Source of the DNA: Gambelia wislizenii
Taxonomy: Eukaryota > Chordata > Lepidosauria > Squamata > Crotaphytidae
Assembly: GCA_030847615.1 (NCBI GenBank)
Contig: JAUMIR010000002.1
Coordinates: 240,951,809-241,015,808 of the forward strand
Direction: 5' to 3'
DNA: 64,000 bases
This document shows, piece by piece, positions 32,416 to 43,709 of the stretch. The notes beneath the pieces are model-generated. The model did no database searches. It was not told the DNA's origin and worked only from the letters and a program-made list of their open reading frames with translations. Positions within the stretch are counted from its first letter, which is position 1. Each line of letters opens with the position of its first letter. Position numbers and translations under genes: made by a program.

Positions 32416-35119
32416 ACTATAATGAGTCCCATCCTCTTCCTGAGATGAGAGCAGAACCCCAAAATATTGAAATACTAACTACTCTGCTGAACCCCATAAA
32501 AACTGAACCCAGACGTCTGGCTCTGCCACAGAAGGAATCCACCCTCTTGGGAAGACTGAAAAGATCTGGAGTTTTTAGAAATTTCTCAATTGTTTTTAAA
32601 GCTGCCATTAAGTCTTTTCACTGTTCCAGGAGACTGGGAATCCACCCTATCACTCCCCCATCCCCACCGAGCTTCTTACCTCCATGGGTTGTCACGGAGA
32701 CCTCTCCTCCCCAAATCCAAGGTTGTGGTGCTGCACAAAGGGGAAAGGGAGCTGTGGGTAAGTTTCCCACCAGCTGTCCCTACCTCCAAGAGAAGGCCAG
32801 GTGCACACATGCGGTGGGCAGTATGGATCTTATTCAGCTACTGTTTTAATGGGGAGCAGGTGAAGCAAGCAAAAGGCTTCTCTGCCAACTCAGATTCTGA
32901 ATCCCAGACCGAGCCCCGTTCTTCTCACCTTCAAAGCCTGCCCCCTCTTGTCAACTGAGCTGGGAGCAAAGTAAAGAGAGAGGCTAGAGGAGAGTTCCTA
33001 GGGAGTCTGGCACCTGCTTCTCTTTGATACTCTGCCGCATAAGCAAGTAGTATGTCTGCCTGCTATACACACACGTACACCATGTACATACATGCTGCCT
33101 GTAGAGCTCCTCCCCAGAAGCGGCTGCATGTCCACAGCTCCTCTGGTGAAAGAAGATTTTCCGGGTCAGAAAGCATGCCTCATTATGAGATGCCTTTGGG
33201 CTCCTCCAACCCTGCAAGATTCTCCTAGGAGAGCTGGCAGAGGACAACATTCTTCTGCCCTCCTACCTCCAGAACAAGCAAGCAAGCAAAGAAAGCCCGT
33301 CAGGAGGAAGCAGCAATTGTATTGGTCCATCTTGCATTTGGCTGTGGGCAGCCTGTAGTATTCCAGAGCAACAGAGCTGGCACCCGCTGAGTGGAGATGT
33401 AACCACATCTTGTCATGACATCCAACTAGAAGAAATCCCACGTTCAGCAGATAACAGCTCAAAAATAATACCCAAGCCATAAATAGCTACCCTGGTCTTT
33501 GCAGCTGACCCTGGTAACCCAGGACAGAAGGGTATCTTTCTCTCGTCTTCTTTTTAATGAAACAGGTCCTTGCAGTAGTAAACCTGGACTGTTAAAACTT
33601 AAGGTGGCAATGGAAGAAAAGCAGTTCATGTGACTGGATGTTCTTCCATAGAAAAATATTGCCTGCATGTAGCAAACCAGCAGTTCAGACTAGAAGAATC
33701 TTGCTCCTGCCTAGCATGCTGGTTTTCTATCATGCAGGGAATTTATCACAAACAAAGCTGAATTCAGTCCTGTGTGCCTTCCCCTGAAATCTGTAGCATA
33801 CAAAACAGATGCACATTCAGTATCTCAGCAAGAACTAGGACACATACTTCACATTCTCGTCAACCTCTGGAATTGTGCCTCTCTTTCCAGGCTGTGCAGG
33901 CATCTACAGAAAGAATGGGTGTTTCTCCACAAAGGCATGGATTCCCCAAAGGTGAACAAATAGTGTTCTTTTTCCATTTCAGCAGTGCTTCCCCCCACCC
34001 AAGAGCCCTAAACTTTCTCACGCCAATTTGCAGTATGTTTCACCTGAACGTAGAATGTCCTTGAAGTTGCTCTAAAAGGTTTGCACCTTCTGGAAATAAG
34101 ATACTGGAAACGAGAAGCATACCTGCTTTTTAAGCAGAAGAGGCCCAAACAAAATATGTGGTCAAGGAATCAGAACTCCCCGCCTGAAAGAGAAGTGGAC
34201 CTTGTAGGCAATGTATGTTCTAGAAACAGAATGGAGATCTCTGTGTTCCATTTCTAGAAGAAGAACAGAGCTACATTCTTCAGCCTTCTGACTATATACC
34301 TTATCTGCAAGTAAAGCAAGGCCAAGTAAAACAAGCTAAAAGCTAAGGCTGGAATACCTCAGTTTTTATTGGGAGATGCATGGTATCTGGGGGGAAGCAA
34401 TGTTTCCCAAACTTTTGATTGCTAAAGTGTGTTTTTCAAACTGGAGGAACATTACGTTCTGAAATGTTTTACTATTAGACTATACAAGAGTGGGAACTGC
34501 TCATCTTCAAAGGAGATCATTCTTTCAGTGTCAGTCTGAATCACTGTTCCAAGGTTGCCTTCAGAACAGAAGATGGAAAGCCCAGAGCAATGACTCACAC
34601 AGAGACGTAGCATGCAGCCTCCTATAAATGAAGGAAATTTTGCTGCATCTCTGATTCAAAAGGGAACAAATGATCCAATCACATTTGGGGGGGGGGAGGC
34701 AGCATCCCCCTCCCTTCCCTACCAAAGCAGATAAGTAGGAAAGACCAGAGCCAGTTGATCATACAGAACAACTTTGTGGGCTCAAAGCAGCCTTTAAGTA
34801 CATCTCTCAAGCCAGTCAATTGGGGAATGACAGAACTGTACCACAAGTGGGGCTGGGATCTAGGGCTCCTGGGTGCTAGCCCCCAATTTGTTATAAGTTT
34901 AATTCAGGTTGGTGATGGTATGAGGGGGAAAGATTCCTGCGTTTTGCTCCCCAAATGTGGCATCTATAAAATGGGCAAGGTTAGGAGCAGAAGATCAGGT
35001 GTATCCCGTTGTCCTGTTCCTGCTCTGGAATACACTATGTAGTATCAGGAAGGCAAGGATGGGTATGAGAGTCCTAGATTCTATTCCAGGGAACCTGCAA
35101 CCCTCTCAAAGTTGCTGGA
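32416..35119. other. Unassigned non-coding stretch
   Basis: About 2.7 kb with the lowest repeat content in the window. No exon recognised: frames of 80-120 codons on both strands have no conserved motif or convincing splice context. A G run is at 34687-34696. Confidence 0.4.
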
Positions 35120-35385
35120 CATTAAGGTTTCTTTCACATTACACACTTGATAGCACTTTGATACCACTTTATCATCTGTGGTTCCATCCTGCACAATCCT
35201 GGGATTGGTACTTTAATGAATTTGCCAGCCTTGGCTAAGGGAATAAGTTTAGTGGAAGCACTAGGGCTTTCTGGTGGAGAATTCCAAATACTCTTTCCTA
35301 AACTACAAATCCCAGGATTCTACAGGATGCAGCCATGATGACTGAAGGAGTACCAAAGTGATATAATTGTGTAGTGTCAAAGAAG
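35120..35385. mobile_element. Palindromic MITE (family M), copy 3
   Basis: 'gataccactttatcatctgt', 'cctgggattggtact' and the opposing 'aactacaaatcccaggattc' with 'taccaaagtgatataattgt' match other family M copies, closest to 58361-58600. Confidence 0.7.
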
Positions 35386-36409
35386 CCTTATTACCAAAGG
35401 TCCCAGCCACCCTGGCCGGATTGCAGGGCCAGAGGCCAAGTTTTCTCTCTATCCCTGGATATGAACTTCTAGTTATTTTTCTAAGAAGACAAGCATTGAT
35501 AGTTCCTTCCCTCTTCCTTCTCAGCTGCCTGTCCAGAATGTTATCAGACCCAAAAGTAGCAAAGGATTTCAAGATGTCAGGCTGAAAAGGAGCCAGAGTG
35601 AAAGGCAAGGGGGAGGGCGAGAGACTGAGCATCAATGAAGAATAGTGGCAGGGAAGCCAGCTGCCAGCTGAAAGTACTGAAAGAGGGACAGCAAGTACAC
35701 AACATCTCTGGGGACAGGGAAGAGAGGGTTGCAGGAGGATGGCTGAAGGACTGCAGGAGCCACTCAAGAGAGCTAGGGGATGGTGCCCAGTTTGAGAGGC
35801 AGGGCTGATCCAAGACATACCTGAGGTGGAAGAGAAGTTGATGCCCCTCAACATTCCACATACAGAAGCTGACTGGGTTGCCAGCTTAAAAATGGAGAAA
35901 TTGCACTGCATCTTTTATGACATCTGAAGGCAACAGACCAGTTCAGGGGAATAGGTCAGGACATGTGGCAGACATAGCTTTGTCCTCCCGCAGAAAGGAA
36001 TGGCCAGGAAGCTCAGGAGGAACAGTCAAGGGACTGCTATTGCTTTGCTACTGTTCTCCCGCTGCCCTCAGCCCCTGCTGCAGTAGCTGCTGCCATAGAT
36101 ATGGGGTGCATGTTTTTCCAAGGAAAATGTTCCATACCATATATATGGTGTATGTGTATCCATAGTATTCTGTGCTATTATACTACAACCTATCGTATTA
36201 AATGGACCAAACATAGGATATAAACTTCTAATTATTCTTCTAAGAATATAACATTGACAGACCCTATTACTCAGAGGAACAGATTAACATTAACAAATGA
36301 ATGTGCTGCTAACCTTGTTTCTAGTTCACAAATTCTCTTGATTCTCAATCAGTCCCAAATACAAGGAATCAAGACAAAATGTGGTAAGCTGGCTGAACCC
36401 ACATATTCA
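35386..36409. other. Unassigned non-coding stretch
   Basis: No gene recognised. The 202-codon minus-strand frame at 35303-35911 runs into the MITE at 35120-35385 and lacks any known motif, so it is treated as chance. Confidence 0.4.
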
Positions 36410-36419
36410 CCCTCTAAGT

Positions 36420-36585
36420 GAATATGGGAGATTGTTAACAAATACCAGGTGCTGTAGGCTATATTTCAGAGGAAGGAATTGACAAAATCACCTCTGAGTA
36501 TTCCCTGCCTAAAAAACCCCTATCAAATTTATGAGGTTGCCATAAGTTGACAGGTCACTTGAAGGCACACACACACATATGCTCA
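36420..36585 (+). mobile_element. 5S/Sauria-type SINE, partial
   Basis: 'ataccaggtgctgtaggcta', 'tttcagaggaaggaattgac', 'gttgccataagttgacaggt', then (AC)n. Most of the 5S head is missing or diverged. Confidence 0.75.
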
Positions 36586-36791
36586 ACTAGTTGTACTGAC
36601 TTTCTTAACTGGAAATGGAATTGAGAAGCAGCACAGAGAAAAAGCAAGTGAAGCTGAAGATACCACAGTTATACTTTAGCAAAAAAGTTACAGTGGTGTT
36701 ACATCAGGTACTGCTGCCTTTAAGTATATGTCCTAAAAAAAAAGTATTCTCTCAGGTACAGTAAATTTTTTTGTTAACTATAAAAGAAGTA

Positions 36792-37012
36792 CACTTGTCC
36801 CTTCATATTCACTGGGGTTTGGTTCCAGGAAACCCTCCCCCCATGGATACCAAAATCCATGAATACTCAAGTCCCATTATATGCAATGGCATAGCAAAAT
36901 GGCGTCCCATATATAAGATGGCAAAATCAAGGTTTGCTTTTTGGATTATTGTTTTTTAAAGAATATGTTCAAGCCGTGAATACTTAAATCCGTGGATACG
37001 GAGGGACAACTG
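36792..37012. mobile_element. Tigger-like MITE (family T), copy 1
   Basis: TA-flanked, 221 bp. Left CACTTGTCCCTTCATATTC, right GGATACGGAGGGACAACTG. Internal 'caaggtttgctttttggatt' and 'ataatgcaatggg'-type phrases are shared with 37899, 40630, 52338 and 63379. Confidence 0.85.
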
Positions 37013-37898
37013 TATATACTATTCTCTTTATCTTATTACATATATTCCTATCAAATAATTTCCACATAAAGTTTTCAGTGTGTTTGGCTAAAACATGTAA
37101 ACCAAACATGCTAAATCAGATAATCTTATTTAGAGCACTGGGAAATGTTCCTGTTCTACTCTTTCCAGAAAACCCACATTAGTGTCTGCTGCCTAAAGTT
37201 GTTGCTTTGTTGTGCCCAATGAGAGGGCTGGCCTGAAGGGAGGGCTATGCAATCTTCCATCACCACTTGGGAAGAAGCAGAGGTGAAAGAGCGTGGAGAC
37301 ACAGCATGAGACCTGGCTCTTGTTCTAGGTTAGCAGGGGGGGGGGACTTCGGTTCTTGCCCAACTGCTAAAAAAGCACACAGAAACTGTGCTCTAGGATC
37401 TCATTGCAACAAGTGTGTTAACCGTGTAATGCCTCCAATATAAATAAGGCTGACTGTCATTTTGATTTTCAGCTGTTGAAGACACAGGTCTCTTCACCTA
37501 AAGAGAAGGGAGGAAAGGGGAAGAGGAGCTTCCATGTCTTATGATTTATTTGCTCTTGGCCACTCTTGGGATGAGGGGCAGTGTTCCCTGTTTTGAATAA
37601 GTTAATAAATCATCAGGCAGCCACCGGATCCAACACATAAGTATCTGCTCTGGAAGATGGGCACCAAATATTCTATGGAAGTAATAATGGGTAGGGCTAT
37701 TCACACATAAACCCCTGCCACAAATGCTCCAACTTGAGGAGCTGGTGAAGAGAAGCTACTAAGACCTCTGTCTTCACATTCTTTCTTGTTGATTCTCCCC
37801 TCCCTGATTTGAATGTGGATTTATGGAAAAACATTCCTATGTGAAGTTTCACTTACTTTTTAAAATGCCAATATCCTTTTTTATGCTATTAATTTATA
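37013..37898. other. Unassigned non-coding stretch
   Basis: No gene or repeat recognised. Confidence 0.4.
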
Positions 37899-38126
37899 CA
37901 GTCAGCCTTCTATATCCACAGATTCTGCATCTACAGATTCAACCATCCACAGCTTGAAAATATTAACAAAAAAGCAAAAAAGCAAACCTTGATTTTGCCA
38001 TTTTATATAAGGGGGGGGACACCATTTTACTATGCCATTGTATATAATGGGACTTGAGCATCCACAGATTTCGGTAACCACAGAGGGTCCTAGAATCAAA
38101 CCACAGTAGATACCAAGTGCTTGCTG
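37899..38126. mobile_element. Tigger-like MITE (family T), copy 2
   Basis: TA-flanked, 228 bp: CAGTCAGCCTTCTATATCC at the left; the middle reads 'attcaaccatccacagcttg' and 'gggacttgagcatccaca'. Confidence 0.85.
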
Positions 38127-38261
38127 TATATACATTAAAGTATAAGGAAAAAACTCTTACCAAAACATTGGCAATGGGGGAGTGGAGCGGAGGGGGGGGG
38201 TGAGACAGTATCACAATGGTCCCGCGTGCTCAAAATGATAACTTTCAATAGTTGGCAAGAT

Positions 38262-38492
38262 GGATATGTGTGCGTGTGTGTGCCTTCAAGTTGCCTGTCA
38301 ACTTATGGCGAGCCCATAGCTTCCACAGGGTTTTCTTAGGCAAGGAATCCTCAGTCATGGTTGTGCCAGTTCCTTCCTCTGAAATATAGCCTACAGCATC
38401 AAGTATTTGTTGGTAGTCTCCCATCCCAGTACTAACCAGGTCTGACCCTGCTTAGTTTCCAAAATCAAATGGGATCTGGTGCCTTTAGGGTA
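38262..38492 (-). mobile_element. 5S rRNA-derived SINE
   Basis: Minus strand: (AC)n tail, 'ttgcctgtcaacttatggcg', 'ccttcctctgaaatatagcc', then the 5S-like 'ctcccatcccagtactaacc' and 'ctgcttagtttccaaaatca'. Confidence 0.85.
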
Positions 38493-39145
38493 AGATGGAC
38501 ACAGATCCCACAAGAGAGGAGTGGTCATTACAAAGCTCCTTGTTCCAATGCCACCTACTGGCTGCCTTGCATAAAATGAGAATAATACTGTACCAATAAT
38601 TGAAAGAGATTGACAAGGAAGGCAGAATCATGAAATCCTCCCTCCTTTCCCCAAGACTTCTGTTGTCACCACCACCACTTTATTTACATTCTACTTTTCT
38701 TTCACTCTGAGATTCAAGGGGGCTTACGAAAATCTAAAAATTATAATAAAGGTGCATAGAGCTAAAAACATACTTAAGTAGAGATTAAACCAGTATTACA
38801 CAAACAGCAGAATTAAAACCATTTAAAAACTTAATTTAAAATAAAGATTAAGAACAGCACAGAACAATAAAGCCATTCTCTTGTTAAAAATCAGTCTTGC
38901 TAGAATAGAAAGGTCTTAACCCGCCACTCAAAAAAACAGCAGAGAAGGAGCCCTCCTAACCTCCCTAGGAAGGGAGTTTCAAAGTGTGGGAGCAGCCACA
39001 GAGAAGGCCCTCTCTCTTGTTCCCACCAATCCTGCCTGTGAAGTTGGTGGACACAGAGAAACGCCTCCCCTGCAGATTTTAAACCTTAGCCAGTCACATG
39101 GGAAGATACAGTCCTTCATATAGCTTTGGCTAAGCTATATAGAAG

Positions 39146-39397
39146 AGAGGCAGTGTAGTGTAGTCATTTGAGTGTTGGACTACAATTCTGGACACCAGAG
39201 TCCAAATCCCTGCTTGGCCATGGAAACCCACTTGGGGAAGTCACACACTCTCAGCCTCAGAGGAAGGCAAGGGCAAACCCCCTCTGAACAAATTCTGCCC
39301 CCAAACCCCCACCCCCTATGATAGGGTCACCTTAAGGTCACCACCACAAGTCAGAAATGACTTGATGGCACACAACAACAACAACAACAACAACAAC
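39146..39397 (+). mobile_element. Sauria-type SINE
   Basis: Head 'ggcagtgtagtgtagtcatt' and 'gttggactacaattctgg'; body 'ctctcagcctcagaggaa'; BovB-type end 'aagtcagaaatgacttgatg' and (ACA)n at 39371-39397. Flanked by 14-bp copies of AAGCYATATAGAAG (39132-39145 and 39398-39411). Confidence 0.85.
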
Positions 39398-39405
39398 AAG
39401 CCATA

Positions 39406-39444
39406 TAGAAGATGCCAGCCACAGATGCTGGCGAAACGTCAGAA
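39406..39444 (+). ncRNA. Hammerhead-like motif, 5'-truncated copy
   Basis: Stem II is perfect: GCCAGC (39414-39419), loop CACAGAT, GCTGGC (39427-39432). Then GAAA (39433-39436), CG, TC, AGAA. The core strand survives only as GAAGA, because the insertion junction removes its start and the stem I partner, so this copy should not cleave. Confidence 0.6.
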
Positions 39445-39498
39445 AGAAACTATTCCAGAACAGGGCCTCACAGCCCGGAAAAAACCCAAGGAAAATGT
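39411..39498 (+). mobile_element. PLE fragment between target copies
   Basis: The terminal PLE block, starting at 'gatgccagccacagatgctg', truncated upstream, flanked by AAGCCATATAGA on both sides (39398-39409 and 39499-39510). It lies directly downstream of the SINE's (ACA)n tail. Confidence 0.75.
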
Positions 39499-39639
39499 AA
39501 GCCATATAGAGCTTTGCAGGTCCCAGCCAGCACTGTCCCAACCCTATTAAGGAATCAGCCTGGAGCCTAGAAACAACTTAGGACAGTTTGGGCAGAATGA
39601 GAAAGACCTAGAACAAATTCTGGGGAAATCAAGCAAGGG

Positions 39640-40570
39640 GGAGCCGGCTTCTCCGATGCAGCTCCAAACGGCAAGGAAAAAGAGAAGTTTGGTGGTGGCC
39701 GCAGGTGAGAGGCCCGGAGAACCCGGCAAGGTGGCGAAAAGGGAACCAGGACTCCTGCAGGTGGGGGGAAGAGAGAGAAAGGATGGGGGGGGCTGAGGTT
39801 AGGGGAAGCCCCTCCACCACCAAAGGCTCAAGATTAAAGCCATCTGCCCCCAGGCCCACCCCCTGCCCGTTCCGCCTGAGCCCCCTCCCTCCCTCCCACC
39901 TGGCCTCCAGCGCCTACCTCCCCTCCTTTCATCCTGGCAGCCCAACTCGGGCTCCCGGGTCAGAGAGACGCGGCGGGACGGCGGGAGGCAGAAAGCCAGC
40001 GGCGGCGGCGAAGGTGAGCCGAGGAGAAGTCGGTGGCGCCTCACCCCGCCGCGGCCAGAGCGTGTGTGTGCGCTGGGGACAGGCTGGCCTCGCTCCTTCC
40101 ACGCCGGCTCCTGCTCCGGCGGCCCCCCGCCTCTTTAATCCGGATCAGGGCGCCCGTGCGCCTTCACCGCCTGGACCCGCCTCTGGAAGCGCATCCCGAC
40201 GGGCGGGCAGGGCGACCTCCTCCTCCTCCTCCTCCTCCTCTTTCCCAGGCCGGGGAGGAGCGAGGAAGAGGAGGCAAGAAGAGCCTCGGTCGCTACCCAC
40301 CGGCCCACCCGCCCTTTCCTCCCGCTCCCCCGATAACCGCGGCTGGGCCGCCCAAGAGGAGCGGAGGGCGAATGAATGGCTCTCCGTGAATCACGCCCTC
40401 CTCCGCCTCAGCGCCTCGGCTCGCTCTGGGAAAGCTCGGACGGAGGGATTCCACCCCGCCCCGGCCAAGAGCTCAGGCCCCCTCCCCGCCGCAGCCGTGG
40501 GTCGGGGCCGGGGAGGGCCTCTGAGCACGCACAGAGGGCACAGCCTGCCCCAGACCCCCGTCCCCTTGCG
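39640..40570. promoter_or_regulatory. Orphan CpG island, possible promoter
   Basis: About 930 bp of GC-rich, CpG-dense sequence in an otherwise AT-leaning window, with a GC box (gggcgggc at 40201) and a (CTC)n run. No conserved coding exon was recognised. Two good donor-like sites lie on the plus strand, CAG|GTGAGA near 39702 and AAG|GTGAGC with GT at 40014, which would suit first exons transcribed to the right, away from the ZNF385 direction. Minus-strand donors are weaker. It may serve an unrecognised gene or antisense RNA, or be an alternative ZNF385A promoter. The 317-codon frame across it (39705-40658) is a composition effect and runs into the MITE at 40630. Confidence 0.7.
40216..40241. 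repeat. (CTC)n microsatellite in the CpG island
   Basis: About eight CTC units. Confidence 0.9.
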
Positions 40571-40629
40571 ATGCTGTTCTGTTGTGTTTTGTTTGAAATA
40601 CGGACAAGCGCTAATTCAGCACTTAAATA

Positions 40630-40843
40630 CAGGGCTCCCTCCGTATCCACGGGTTTAAGTATTCAAGGCTTGGAAACATTCTTTAAAAAATAATAATCCA
40701 AAAAGCAAACCTTGGTTTTGCCATCTTATATAAAGGACACCATTTTGCTATGCCATTGCATATAATGGGACTTGAGTATTCACGGATTTGGTTATTCACG
40801 GGGGTCCTGGAACCAAACCCCATCGAATGTGAAGGGACAACTG
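40630..40843. mobile_element. Tigger-like MITE (family T), copy 3
   Basis: TA-flanked, 214 bp, CAGGGCTCCCTCCGTATCC to GAAGGGACAACTG. It sits just right of the CpG island and seems to limit it on that side. One of the less diverged copies. Confidence 0.9.
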
Positions 40844-40940
40844 TATCTAATTGCAGGTCAGCACAGTCTCTCTTCCTTCACCCCTCTCGCTTGATTTTTT
40901 CCCCACCAGACAGCCCTGGATGGGTGTCTGTGCCTGTACA

Positions 40941-41163
40941 GGTGTACCCTTCAAATTGCCTGCTTATAAGGACCCCATGAGTTTCACAGGGTTTTCTTAG
41001 GCAAGGAATACTCAAGAGCTGTTTTGTTAGTTCCTTCCTCTGAAATATAGCCTACAGCACTGGGTATTCCACGGTGATCTCCCATCCAAGTCCTAACCAG
41101 GGCTGACCCCCTGCTTAGCTTCCAAGATCAGACCGGATCTGGTGCCCTTAGGGTATCAGGTAG
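40941..41163 (-). mobile_element. 5S rRNA-derived SINE, near full length
   Basis: On the minus strand the head runs 'cctaagggcaccagatccgg', 'tctgatcttggaagctaagc', 'cctggttaggacttggatgg': almost the whole of a 5S rRNA is traceable. The tail follows to 40941. Confidence 0.9.
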
Positions 41164-42449
41164 GCCAGTAGTAATAATTCACCCCAGTACTGTGGGAGGT
41201 TGGGGAGCAGGCAGTGAGGCTGGAGACTAGTGGTATATGTAAAGGTTTCCAAATGATTCTGGGATTCAAAACAGAGTTGCTGGTTCACAGCATATGTTCT
41301 AGCTGTTCTTTAGTACTCCCCCCCCCCACACCAATATTTTCAGTGCCAGCACTCTCAAGCATTATAATATGGGCAGTATAGGAGGCCATTAGGCATGTAC
41401 AGAGCACTTCCCTCTCACTAATAGCAGTGACAAGCACATCTCTGAAACCTAGAATGAAGGCTGCAATCTTAAATATACCTCCCTGGGAGTAAGTCCCATT
41501 TAAGTCAGTTGGAGGAAGGGGGTGTCCCTTCCAAGCAGACATGTATAGAATTGCACTAGACTGCCAAGTTGAAGCACTTGGTTTCTTTAAGGCCTCAGCC
41601 CCTAAACGCTCTTTGAAAAATTAAACCCCTTGTTAAAATGGCAAAACAGGTTTGTTTGTTTTTTAAAGGACTGGATGCACTCCCCTGTGGGGCAACACAA
41701 GCACACCTCTTTGCCTCCTCTGCATACAATTCAAAGCCTCAGCTTCCCCACTGCCTTCTAATTATACAGTACTTCTGATGTTCAAGAGGGTTGCTAGGCT
41801 GAAAAACTGAGATGGCATCTTAACCTTTAGCAGCTGATGAGCGGCAGGAGAGGGAGGTATCACAGCAGTGCTCTCCACCCCCTTAATCCTTTCCAGGTAC
41901 AGGCACCTCCTTCCCACTCACACTATCTTTTCCTGCCTGCTGTGAGACAAAATAAACACGTGCTAGCATGCAAGAAGTTGAAACAGCCTAGAGATAAAGG
42001 TCATGTCACTACTAATACCCGGGCATCCAGCCATTTGAAAAGGCACAGCAGCACAGCTTAGCTGAAGAGTTGGCAACCCTACTCTGATCTGCTCCTAAAC
42101 AGGAGGCATCAGAAAGTAAGTCAAGCCCAGCAAGTGCCTAGGATGAAGTTTTAATTTGGTCTCTCAGCTCCAAGTCCAGCTAGACCCCATTGCCTCAAGT
42201 AAGAAATTCTGCTCAAACTCTGAAGCAAGCAATAGCCTCAAAAGAGAAAAATGGCAGACATACCTCTGAGAAATGAATCTGTTTAGATGTGTGAGTGATT
42301 GGAAATAGCTGTGACACTCAGAGTTGGCCATTCCCAAATTTGGTGACAGGACATACACTGCAGAACTGTTACTAGCTGTCAGAAAATAATTTTTGAATAG
42401 ATATATTTATCTATGAATGAAACTTTCATTTACTGAATGAACCTATGTT
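41164..42449. other. Unassigned non-coding stretch
   Basis: No gene or clear repeat recognised. Confidence 0.4.
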
Positions 42450-42740
42450 CATTCACTACTAGCAGAAAATAGCAAAGATGTGAAACAATTGCTGAAGAAA
42501 GCCAAGGAAGAAAGTGCAAAGGCAAGTTTACAGCTGAACATTAAGAAAATGAAAATAATGACCACAGATGATTTATATAACATTAAAGCAGACGATGAAG
42601 ACATGGAAACAGTTCAAGATTTTCCATACTTTGGCTCCTTCATTAATCAGAATGGAGACTGCAGTCAAGTAATCAGAAGAAGACTAGAATTTGGAAGGGC
42701 AGCTATGAAAGAACTAGACAAGATCCTGAAGTGATAAAAT
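42450..42740 (+). pseudogene. BovB-type reverse transcriptase fragment
   Basis: An 84-codon open stretch: KQLLKKAKEESAKASLQLNI, then TDDLYNI, ETVQDFPYFGSFINQNGDCS, then IRRRLEFGRAAMKELDKILK. This is the BovB segment just after the YADD motif and overlaps the relic at 18.6-18.9 kb, in the other orientation. No catalytic residues are included. Confidence 0.9.
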
Positions 42741-43542
42741 ATATCACTGAATGATTGTTGAAGTAAACAGCAGTAAACAACAACAAATCTCCTTTCTAAA
42801 ATTAAATGTTCATTGACAGATTATTACTAGGTTCATTCAATAAATACAAGGCTCCCTCTAAGCCCAAAGCACTTATTTGCAGAAGAAGATGCCCACTGTA
42901 TCTTTGCCTGACTCATTGCAGCATGCCCTTCCCTCTTTCCAATCAACCTCTCAAAAGGACTTGGTAATTCTCTGTGTAGCTGGTGTGACTGCAGACCCAA
43001 ACCACACTACCTTGCCCTTGGAGGCAGTTCATGATATGCTGGATTGCAGATGATGCAGTGATTTCAGGCAAGTTCAGGGCAGACTTTAGGATTATGAGAT
43101 CTACCCCCCCTCTCTAATTTATTTTTATAAACATGAAACTCCAAAGGCAAGTAGAAATAAACAAAACAACAACAAAAAGACATTTCAGTATTAAAATACC
43201 ACCACAAACATAATTATATCTTATTCTATACTATACGAATACAGTCTCATTCTCTAAACATATAAAGACATTGATACTTCCTCCTAGTTACTTTTCTAGT
43301 TGAAGTGATTATCATATATTTTATATCTAGCTTCTGAAAAAATGATAATAATAAAGAAAAGTAGAATATACATAGATATCAATAGTACTGAAAAAATCCA
43401 ATGCTTTTAAGGTGCTTCTGCCACTTAATAATAAACTTTAACTCTCATATTCCGTTTAAGTAAAACTTTGAAGTTTCGATTTAATAATTTAAGATTTGGC
43501 TTCTTTGATCCAAAATATGGATATTTTTTTTGTGTGTATATG

Positions 43543-43546
<4 letters not shown>
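42741..43546. other. Unassigned AT-rich stretch
   Basis: No gene or repeat recognised. Confidence 0.4.

Positions 43547-43573
<27 letters not shown>
43547..43573. repeat. (AC)n microsatellite
   Basis: About 13 AC units. Confidence 0.95.
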
Positions 43574-43709
43574 TATTATACATATTATTATTGTTTTTTC
43601 CCTTTTTACCTCTCTTTTAAATATTTTATTACCAGTAGCCAGTCTTTTTCAGCGTTTGTTGGTCTCTATGCTAATAATAAAGAAAGTTTATTGGCTTCTA
43701 TCATGTCTT

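Larger units (their letters stand above)
38670..39640 (-). mobile_element. L2-like LINE, minus strand, with two later insertions
   Basis: 'tttatttacattctactttt' and 'ttcaagggggcttac' form the 3' end, and 'ggaagggagtttcaaagtgt' with 'gagaaggccctctctcttgt' is ORF2 C-terminal sequence seen in reptile L2-type repeats. Continuity is lost at 39132-39510, where a SINE and a PLE piece lie between copies of one target, and resumes with 'gagctttgcaggtcccagcc'. The right end is uncertain. Confidence 0.65.

Noticed and set aside
32211..32849. 212-codon plus-strand frame
   Set aside because: It starts inside the 31793-32415 DNA element and runs across its right terminus into unrelated DNA; no domain recognised.
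35303..35911. 202-codon minus-strand frame
   Set aside because: It runs into a palindromic MITE, has no motif and no splice or start support.
39705..40658. 317-codon plus-strand frame across the CpG island
   Set aside because: Pro/Ser/Arg-rich throughout, as GC-rich DNA gives by chance; other frames are also open, and it ends inside a MITE.
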